From positions 51,214,001 to 51,278,000 of the forward strand of contig NC_070614.1 in NCBI RefSeq assembly GCF_027172205.1: 64,000 nt of DNA, given 5' to 3'. Numbering within the stretch: position 1 is the first letter of the stretch; each line of letters opens with the position of its first letter. The notes below the pieces were generated by a model. The model saw only the letters and a list, made by a program, of their open reading frames with translations. It was not told the origin of the DNA and ran no database searches. The stretch is from Podarcis raffonei (lineage: Eukaryota > Chordata > Lepidosauria > Squamata > Lacertidae). The position numbers and the translations under genes are program-made. This document shows, one piece after another, positions 56,273-64,000 of the stretch.

Positions 56273-58442
56273 TGGCACATGGCCCCCCTTGCCAGCTCAA
56301 GTGGTACAGTCCCACTCTGCTACCAGCTCCTTTTGCTGAACGTGGATTACAAAAGTCTGGAGCACGAAGCCAGCGTCCTCTGCGGTGGTCAGCCTGAGAT
56401 GGTAGTTGTGCTGGTGTTACAGGCACTCAAGAACCAGCACAGCCCCCACCCACCTGCCTGCTTGGGTTCAGCTTGGGCAGGCCACCCGATCTGAGGTAGG
56501 CTTGGCTCTGCCATTTGGAGGGGGGGGCAAGGCAAGCGCTTCGGGCAACTGGGTTATCACGCTACCAACACACTATGAGCACGCTGTCCCCATCCAAATA
56601 ACCCTGGGAACTGTACTTTACCTCTCACAGAACTTCGATTCCCAGCACCCTTAGCAAACTAGAGTTCCCAGGAACTGTGTGTGTGTAGGATTGTTTGTTT
56701 TGCTGTAAGTCCCTTTGGGTTGCAAGATAAAGCGACTAAGCAAATTTAATAAATGATAGCAATGTGTTCTAAATGTGTGTGCACACAGCAAATGGTTAAG
56801 TTTTTTAATTTATGATTTCCCCCAAGGGAGAAGTCTTTGTTGGACTTTCTGCCTCAAAGGAACTAGGGCGGCTTTGGGGACTACGAAACACCTTGGTGTG
56901 TGTGTGTGTGTGTGGTGAGCGAGGAGCGTTCGTTGCTGCATCTCAGATGTGCCACACATATCTTGGGCAAAAAGGCCATTTCTCCAGGGCAAAACTAAAA
57001 AAAATCCTGGAAGTGAGCAGAGCCACATGACACGTTCCAGAAGACTGGAAAGAGGATATCCCTCTGCAATCTCCCAAAGCCCACCACGAGAGGCTTAATC
57101 CGAAAGCATTCCAGTGTTGCTCCCCCCGCCTTCAATGCTCCCTTAGGGAAGACCACCCCAGAGCTCCTGTATCTGCCAGCCCAGTCCTGGGGCGGGTGAA
57201 GGAAGCCTGGTCCCTGCCTCTGGAAAGGCAGCCCAAATTCCAGGCCTCCCCCCCCCTTCCTGAAATCTAGAAAAGATGCCAGCAAAGACCTTACAAATGT
57301 AAAAATATGGACATCCAGCAGGGATGGTTGGAAGTGGAAGAGGGAATCTCTGCCCCGTAAGAGACCGGTTCCTAAATTCAGCTTGGCCACTCTGGCCCAC
57401 TGACTTCCATGGAGAAGGTTGTGCCTGTGACTGCTGGCAAGTCACCTCTCCCCCCGAGCCTCAGTATTCCCGATCTGTAAAATGGGTCCCTGCGGCAACA
57501 CACAATCTAGAGTAAGGAAAGAACCAACAGACTTTGGGCCAGTGGCAAGCCGGGGAAGAGAACAGAAGCAAAATGGGGAGAAGAGTTGACCGCCAACTCT
57601 GGAAGTAGGCAGAGCAGAAGTGGGGGGACCTGGAGCCCCCCAGACTGCTGGGCTCTACCTCCCATCAGCTCCAGCTGGTTGAGGACAGTGGGCAGTGGGT
57701 CTATCAGCATTTGGATGGAAAAATAATTCTTAGCCAGGATAAAGGTCAAGCCCCCATTCAGTTTTAGCACAATTCCTACTGCAGGGAGGAGGGAAGGAAA
57801 GAGTATTCAGGATGCGGCAAACCTGCAAAAAGTGTTGCTTTTTCCGCCCGAGGTCATGCCGAGAACATTTTGCCAAGATTTCACAAGCCCAGGAGCTGGA
57901 AACACTGCGGAAAACTACAAGCCTTTGCAATTAAGCCCATGCTCCAAAACTTTTAAGTTTGGGGTGGAATTAAGAACAAATGGGCCAAAAGATTACATAT
58001 CTGGCCTGGAAGTCTCTCTCTCCCCTAGGCCTGGTTGGGGGTTGTTTTGGATGTGTGCGAGGAAGAGTACCTCTGAGCTTGTGCAGAGCGCATAAGTCCC
58101 GCCGCTGCCACCCAATGCTCCATGGCTGGGTTTGCCCATTGGAAAATACACTCTGGAGTAGTAAACTACAACCCAAATTGAGCCCTGAGAAAGGCATCTC
58201 CGTCCACACTGGCAAAAAAAGCGCCCACATCTACTACGCAACGCCTCATTCTCTCACCCCCGAAGCATCAAAAGGTCAGGCTATTATTTTGAAGAGCATT
58301 TTGGAGGGTTTACATAGTTTACACCCCAGTTCAGTCCTGCCAACGTCCTCATTTCTGACCCACAGCTCCCCACTCATCTGCCTGGTCCTGATTCTGTATT
58401 GGTGGGAGGGAGGGGTGCCACAGTAAAACGAGGACCACCTAC
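56273..58442. other. TMEM88 intron 1, exon-1 side
   Basis: No exon or clear transposon. A (GT)n run is at 56896-56913. Confidence 0.5.
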
Positions 58443-58718
58443 CTTGGAATGGCACAGGAACCCGAACCCCAGCAGCACCCCGGCCGGGAGCAGGATCAGC
58501 CCAAATATGACCCCCACAAAGAGGACGTTGAGGCCCCCGACCAGCAGGTTCTGGACTGTGACCAGCACGGCACACGCCCAGCAGTCCAGAGACCCCCGCA
58601 GCTCCAAGGCCCCTTCCCCGCCGTAGGGAGGGGGCGGCAGCGGGGAGACCCCCGCCCCACTCTCGTGTTCCAGGGACCCCGACACGGCTTTCTGCGAGCG
58701 AGTGTCCAGGCCCATCAT
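58443..58718 (-). CDS. TMEM88: TMEM88 coding exon 1 (Dishevelled-binding membrane protein)
   Basis: TMEM88 is a two-pass membrane protein that binds Dishevelled and dampens canonical Wnt signalling. This exon encodes residues 1-92. After a Pro/Gly-rich N-terminus comes LDCWACAVLVTVQNLLVGGL, then a long hydrophobic stretch to about residue 87 and GFGFLCHSK, closely matching human LDCWACAVLVTAQNLLV..GFGFLCHSQ. Two adjacent Met codons (58718 and 58715) are possible starts; I took the first. The N-terminus is longer than in human. The donor is AAG followed by GTAGGT. Confidence 0.93.
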
Positions 58719-59750
58719 CTCAGGCTACGGATCTCTAACTCTTGCAACGCTGTTCCGAGCAGAGACGCTCTTGCCTCGCCGCTTGGCTCAACAAATTATC
58801 TCGCATCCTTTATAGGCTTCCCCATCCATCTCCACCCCCTTTCAGCTGCCGGGGCTGGCCTCCACCTCTCCTGGATAATGTAGGAATGCAGACACACACA
58901 CACACACACAGCACAAGTGCCCATCAAACACACCACCTCCCAAACTGGTCCAACCAAGTGATGCTCGGCTTGTTGCACCATTCCCAGAGGGGGGGGGGAA
59001 GGGGTCTCCCTGGGCTCAAATTCCTGGGATGCTTCTCTTTCCAGAGACCCACCCACCCCCATATATGCCTCCCCCTTCGTGGTCCATGCCTGCTAAGTCC
59101 CAGGCCCAGACCATGCTTGTAAAAGCAGAAAAAAAAGATCTGGTGCACAAATCGTAAACAGCGGAGACGGTGGTACCACGAGGCTGCACTGGGGTGCCAA
59201 GAAAAGGCAGATTTGACCCAGGGATGGGAGGTCCATCTCCTGCACAAGCACCTTTCAAAACAAACAGGCGCTGTGCAAGAGCTGTGGCCTGCCTGTTTGT
59301 CTCAAGAGGGGCTTTTGCAGGAGAAGGTTCATTGGGACGCTGGTTCGTGGTACCTCGGTGCTCAGAGCGAGAGGGCACCATTGGTTTGCCGCAGGAGCCG
59401 TATTGGGACAAAACAATGTCCACCAATTGAGGATGCAGAGCGTAGCCATAACGGCCAGTAGCCATCGATAGCCCTCTCCTCCGCGAATTCATCCAATTCG
59501 CTTTTAAATCCCTCCGAATCAGTGGCCACCATTGCATCCCACGGAAGCGAGTTCCCGCAGATTAACTGGGACAAGAACGACGGCTTTATATCGCGTACCT
59601 TTCCTAGTAAAAAAACATTCCGCCCTTCCCCAAACAATGAAGAAAAAAAGAGAGAGAGGCTTGTTTTAATGACTGGGCAAGAGATTTGATGTATTGAGCA
59701 CACCAGATGCGAGCTTTTCGTATATCCAGGTTGGAGAAATGAAGGAAGAC
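58719..59750. other. TMEM88 upstream flank
   Basis: It contains a (CA)n run at 58893-58911 and, at about 59455-59600, a piece resembling the 3' half of a common squamate repeat (GCCATCGATAGCCCTCTCCT). No gene was recognised. Confidence 0.45.
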
Positions 59751-61059
59751 AGAAGGCGGCTGGTTTCTTTTTTATCTCTGTGAGTTAATTTAATTAATTT
59801 TTTTTTACATTTACAAAATAAGATTTGCTTTCTCCTTGTCCCCCTACAGTACGATAAGAATCAATTTATGTGAGAGTGAGTTTTCTCAGAGAAGCGAGAT
59901 TGTTCATCTGCTTTTTTTTCAGTGTGTGTCTGTGTGTGAGTGATTGGGGAGGGTGGGGGGAAATCTGGAACTAAAAAAAGTGCAGGTTTTTTTCAGAAGG
60001 AAGGAAGAGGTTTCCTTCCTTCTGTAGGGTGGGGTGAGATTCTTCCATTAAAAAATAAAATAAAAGGGAAGGGGAATCAACAGATGAACCAGGATCAGGC
60101 TTTTGTTTCCCCACTCCAAACCCCCCCCCCACCCCAGCCCCATGAGAAAACAGAGCACCATGTCAAGGAAAAAACATCAACAGACAGAAAAAAAAACATC
60201 TGAAAGAACATGTTAAGTAATTCAATAAAAAATTCCAGAGAGGAGCCAAACAAAAAAATACCTGGAACAACAAAAGGAGACACTTTTCTTTTTTTAAAAA
60301 AAGAAACAGGTACAACAACATTGTAAAAAGTTAAAAATAAAAAAGAGGCTGGATCAAACCCCGAAAGAGGACCAATAAATAGAGATATCATTACCCCCCC
60401 CCAAAAAAGGAGACACGTATAAATTAAAAAAGAGAGAAAGAGAAAGAACATTTACAAACTGCAAAACAATTTTTTGAGGCATGGAGGTACAATTATTATT
60501 TTTTTAAAAAAAGAAAGAAAAATGACCCCAAATCTGAGACGTTTCTGTCTTCTTCTTTTTCAAATGGATCTGGGAGTTGTAACTGTAGAGTCAAAAGGGG
60601 AGAATTGGAGGAGGAAGAGGAAGAGGAAGGGGGGCAATGAATTCAGCCAAGGAATATATATATATATTTATATATCTTGAGTTAAGGTTAAACGGATTTT
60701 ATCAGCTGAAGAGGAGGCGTTAAGGGTCAGAGTTAAGGGTCAGCCATAGCTAGGCAGGCAGAGGGCAGAGTTAAGGGGTCCTTGTTAGATTGCCAACCCC
60801 ACCCCACCCCCTGCCCCCCACAAAAATGGCATAGGGAATTGGGGCTGGGGCAATGGCAACACCTAGGGATAGGGGGAGAGGGAGAAATCAGCTCCCCCCC
60901 TCCCCTTTCGTGAAAAAGGAAAAAAAAATCTCCCATCTACCCGTGCGTCTGATTTGGGGTGAGCACCACTCCCTCCGCACGGGGTTATCGTTTCCACCAT
61001 ATCTCAATCTCCTTTCGCACGAGGACGACCTCCGTCCCGCTTGCTCCTCGCGCAAAAAA

Positions 61060-62117
61060 ACTCGTATATTTTTTATTTTTATTTTTTTGTCTCGTTTTCT
61101 GTATTTTGTTTTTTAAAAGCAGTTTCTAATACAAACCAGGAATTTTTTTTTCCTTCTTATATTTATATATATATATAATATATATAAAAGGATGTAAGAA
61201 ATCAAAATGTCCATCAGAATAATTAAAAACCACACGCGGGAAAAAATTCGCCAACCCTCCCCGGCTGCCCCCCCTCCAATATATATAAATCAATGTACAC
61301 TCTCCCCCCCCGCCCCGCCATATCCCGAAGAGAAGTTCACCCAGAGAGAACTGAACCCATAAAAGTTCTGTGTTAAGAAACCCGTATTAATTTTTCTTTT
61401 TCATTTTTTTTTTGCTTGCTTCCGTTTCCCAAACTCTCTTCTTTTCTTTCCTTTAAATTTCTGCCAAGAAAAACGTAATCGAAAGGAAAGGAAAAAAAAC
61501 CAAAACAAAACCAGGCACCCCCGAATTTAGACAGCAGTCTCTCTTTCTCTCTCGTTTTCCGCTCGCTGGCATTCCACCCCGGCGACAGAGACGGAAATTA
61601 ATGCTCTTGAGAAGAAGGGAACGCTTTCGCACCCCCCTCTCGATCTGTTCATAGAAGCTCCCCGAAACCACCGCACCCCAATTCTTGTCCATGCAGGAGG
61701 AATCCAGAGGCACAGTGGAATTTCGCCATCGATTTCGCTGCTCCATTCCGTTTGCTCTTTGAATTTTTTTGAATTTTTTTTTAAAGTTCAGGGGGTTTTC
61801 CCCTGCTTTTTTTAATACAAAATCAGCACCACCCAGGAAAAAAAAAACCAAAAACGAGAAAAGGTTCGTTCTGAAGAATAAATTAAAAAAAGGGGTCCGT
61901 CAGGAGTACGCCCCGGGTCACGACGCTTCTGCAATCTGCCCCCCCGGCTCAGGGCAGGTTTGAGTTGAGAAGGGCGGGTGGAGATCAGAGGCTCAGCTGC
62001 TACTGGAGGGAGAGGGCGGAGGGCAGACCATAGCAACCCCCCCACCCCACGCGAGCAGGGGGGGGCCAGCTAGTGTGGAGAGACGGCCCAGACATCCGTG
62101 TCCAGGCGTGGCATGGC
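61060..62117 (-). other. Probable KDM6B 3' UTR
   Basis: This stretch follows the putative KDM6B stop. It has no recognisable transposon, unlike the DNA to its right, and is rich in homopolymer T/A runs. Two overlapping AATAAA signals on the minus strand (61072-61083) give a plausible end. Similar repeat-free, A+T-rich DNA continues to about 59750, where an ATTAAA (59789-59794) could serve a longer form. Confidence 0.42.
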
Positions 62118-62141
62118 TCATCTGGAACTGGGCGGCGCAGA
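62118..62141 (-). CDS. KDM6B: Probable KDM6B last coding exon, final residues only
   Basis: On the minus strand a strong polypyrimidine tract and CTCCTGCAG acceptor end at 62142. The frame that follows reads SAPPSSR and stops (TGA at 62120-62118). KDM6B (JMJD3), an H3K27me3 demethylase, is the expected neighbour next to TMEM88, and its mammalian C-terminus ends in a similar Ala-Pro..Ser-Arg string as I remember it. The rest of the gene would lie past the right edge. The call rests on synteny, the splice site and a seven-residue match, so it is provisional; other frames stay open for longer but have no recognised homology. Confidence 0.5.
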   Translation of the reverse strand, partial: SAPPSSR

Positions 62142-62199
62142 CTGCAGGAGAAAAGGGGAGAGAGAAAACCTACAATTAGCAGCCTGCCTTCCAAATCGT

Positions 62200-62319
62200 A
62201 GCGCCGTAAAGCTGGAAGGAAACCTTGGGGTCATCTAGTCCAACCCCCTGCAGCAATTCAGGAATCCGTCCTCCATGTGACAGCCCTTTCAATATTTGAA
62301 GATGGCTATCGTATCTCCC
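62200..62319 (-). repeat. CR1 LINE 3' end, split by a SINE
   Basis: GGGGTCATCTAGTCCAACCC and CTCCATGTGACAGCCCTTTC are the inverted CR1 3' region. The copy resumes at 62567 and runs to about 62745 (CACCTTCCAGCTTGTCC, GGTGCCCAGAATCAGACACA, CCAGGTGGGGTCTGACCAAG). Confidence 0.85.
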
Positions 62320-62558
62320 TAGCAGTTCAAAAGCACGTCAAAGTGCAAGTAGATAAATAGGTACCACTCCGGCGGGAAGGTAAACGGTGTTTCCGTGCGC
62401 TGCTCTGGTTCGCCAGAAGCGGCTTAGTCCTGCTGGCCACATGACCTCCCGGAAGCTGTACGCCGGCTCCCTCCGCCAGTAAAGCGAGATGAGCGCCGCA
62501 ACCCGAGTCGGCCACGACTGGACCTAATGGTCAGGGGTCCCTTTACCTTTACCTGTCC
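62320..62558 (+). repeat. Sauria SINE, 5'-truncated, inside CR1
   Basis: From AGCAGTTCAAAAGCACGTCA to CTTTACCTTTACC. TATCTCCC flanks both sides (62312-62319 and 62559-62566). Confidence 0.9.
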
Positions 62559-62566
62559 TATCTCCC

Positions 62567-62745
62567 ATTTCCCAGGCTAAACATGCCCCGCTCCTGCAAA
62601 AGGCTTGGTTTCCAGACCAGTCTTGGTCGCCATTTCCTCTGCACACCTTCCAGCTTGTCCATATCCTTTTTAAACCGGGGTGCCCAGAATCAGACACAGT
62701 TTTCCAGGTGGGGTCTGACCAAGGCAGAATAGAGCGGGGCTATGG
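62567..62745 (-). repeat. CR1 LINE, continuation
   Basis: The reverse transcriptase end region of the split CR1 copy. It ends next to an L2-like LINE at about 62752. Confidence 0.82.
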
Positions 62746-62751
62746 CTTCCC

Positions 62752-63707
62752 TTGAAGCCGCTGGGAGAGATCATCAGGGGGTTTGGGTTGGGTGTCCATC
62801 AATATGCGGATGGTACCCAGCTCTACCTCTCTTTCAAATCGGAACCAGTGAAGGTCCTGTGTGAGTGTCTGGAGGCGGTTGGAGGATGGACGGCGGTTAA
62901 TGGATTGAGGTTGAAGCCTGACAAGACAGAAGTACTATTCTTGGGGGACAGGGGGCGGGCAGGTGTGGAGGACTCCCTGGTCCTGAATGGGGCAACTGTG
63001 CCCCTGAAGGACCAGGTGTGCAGCCTGGGAGTCATTTTGGACTCACAGCTGTCCATGGAGGCGCAGGTCAATTCTGTGTCCAGGGCTGCCGTCTGCCAGC
63101 TCCATCTGGTATGCAGGCTGAGACCCTCCCTGCCCGCAGTCTGTCTCGCCAGAGTGGTGCATGCTCTGGTTATCTCTCGCTTGGACTACTGCAATGCGCT
63201 CTACGTGGGGCTACCTTTGAAGGTGACCCAGAAACTACAACTAATCCAGAATGCGGCAGCAAGACTGGTGACCGGGAACAGCCGCCAAGACCATATAACA
63301 CCGGTCCAGAAAGACCTACATTGGCTCCCAGTACGTTTCCGAGCACAATTCAAAGTGCTGACCTTGCAAGCCCTAAACGGCCTCGGTCCAGTATACTTGA
63401 AGGAGCGTCTCCACCCCCATTGTTCAGCCCGGACACTGAGGTCCAGTGCTGAGGGCTTTCTGGCGGTTCCCTCACTGCGAGAAGCAAAGCTACAGGGAAC
63501 CAGGCAGAGGGCCTTCTCAGTGGTGGCGCCCGCCCTGTGGAACGCCCTCCCATCAGATGTCAAAGAGATAAACAACTACCTGACATTTAGAAGGCATCTG
63601 AAGGGAAATTTTTAATGTGTGACATTTTAATGTATTTTTAATCTTTGTTGGAAGCCGCCCAGAGTGGCTGGGGAAACCCAGCCAGATGGGCGGGGTACAA
63701 ATAACAA

Positions 63708-63736
<29 letters not shown>
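62752..63736 (+). repeat. L2-like LINE 3' part with long open frame
   Basis: One frame of 287 codons runs [93 protein letters not shown] and TLQALNGLGPVYLKERLHPH, then the GCCGCCCAGAGTGGCTGGGG 3' end and an ATT array. The catalytic YADD reads YADG, so this copy could not work, though the frame is otherwise uninterrupted. It is the best-preserved L2 here. Confidence 0.93.
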
Positions 63737-63738
<2 letters not shown>

Positions 63739-64000
63739 CCTTGGATGAGCTGCTTTTGCTGCTGCTGCTGAGTCGTGTATATAGACTTTTACTTTTACTA
63801 TAGACTTTTCACAAGTGCTGCTGTCACGCTGGGTGTCCCTCACACCCGCCCTAAGTTTGTGCATCTGGTTATTCCTTCTTAACTGCGGAACCTGACATTT
63901 GTCCCTGTCGAAAGGCGTTTTGCTACTTTGGGTCCAGTTCTCCAATCTGTTCCAGTCACCTCGAATCCTGATTCTTTCTCCTGCTGTTTCTTCAGCCCGG
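63737..64000. other. Right edge, presumably KDM6B intron
   Basis: No exon or named repeat was recognised in the last 260 bases. Confidence 0.4.

Noticed and set aside
62752-63615. A 287-codon frame as a host gene
   Set aside because: It is L2 reverse transcriptase with a YADG in place of YADD, and it ends with the LINE 3' tail.

Overview
This is a 64 kb piece of a vertebrate nuclear genome. The repeat content points to a squamate reptile (lizard or snake): tRNA-derived Sauria-type SINEs, a Bov-B (RTE) LINE end, CR1 copies ending in ATTCTATG repeats, L2-like LINEs ending in ATT microsatellites, a 5'-truncated L1, and several families of short DNA transposons. The species cannot be read from the sequence. 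Genes are split into short exons with GT..AG introns, so most long open frames are repeats or chance.

Reading left to right the gene order is CHD3 (minus; its first four coding exons, the rest lies off the left edge), CYB5D1 (minus, complete, 4 exons, 217 aa), NAA38 (plus, complete, 3 exons, 125 aa), TMEM88 (minus, complete, 2 exons, 180 aa), then a short terminal exon and 3' UTR that is probably KDM6B (minus; the rest lies off the right edge). From recalled knowledge this is the same order and relative orientation as human 17p13.1 (KDM6B-TMEM88-NAA38-CYB5D1-CHD3), so the block is conserved synteny. CHD3 and KDM6B act on chromatin; CYB5D1 is a cytochrome b5-domain protein, NAA38 an N-terminal acetyltransferase subunit and TMEM88 a Wnt/Dishevelled-binding membrane protein. 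They are neighbours, not one pathway.

Layout: 1-24260 CHD3 exons 1-4 with large repeat-bearing introns; 23.4-24.3 kb CpG-rich CHD3 first exon; 24.3-38.3 kb intergenic, no gene recognised; 38.3-44.5 kb CYB5D1; 44.5-44.75 kb a compact head-to-head promoter shared by CYB5D1 and NAA38; 44.75-47.8 kb NAA38; 47.8-54.0 kb repeat-rich intergenic DNA with several DNA transposons and a LINE; 54.05-58.72 kb TMEM88; 59.7-62.14 kb probable KDM6B 3' end; 62.2-63.7 kb CR1, SINE and L2 copies.

I found no new multi-gene system. The most unusual items are small: a CR1 tail that runs into the splice donor of CHD3 exon 3 with a young-looking L1 nested in it; a three-layer L2/SINE/CR1 nest in CYB5D1 intron 1; a nonautonomous hAT element inside another repeat with a perfect 8-bp duplication; a fold-back element with about 120-bp inverted ends; and a GC-rich, internally duplicated, palindromic DNA transposon of a family with three copies here.
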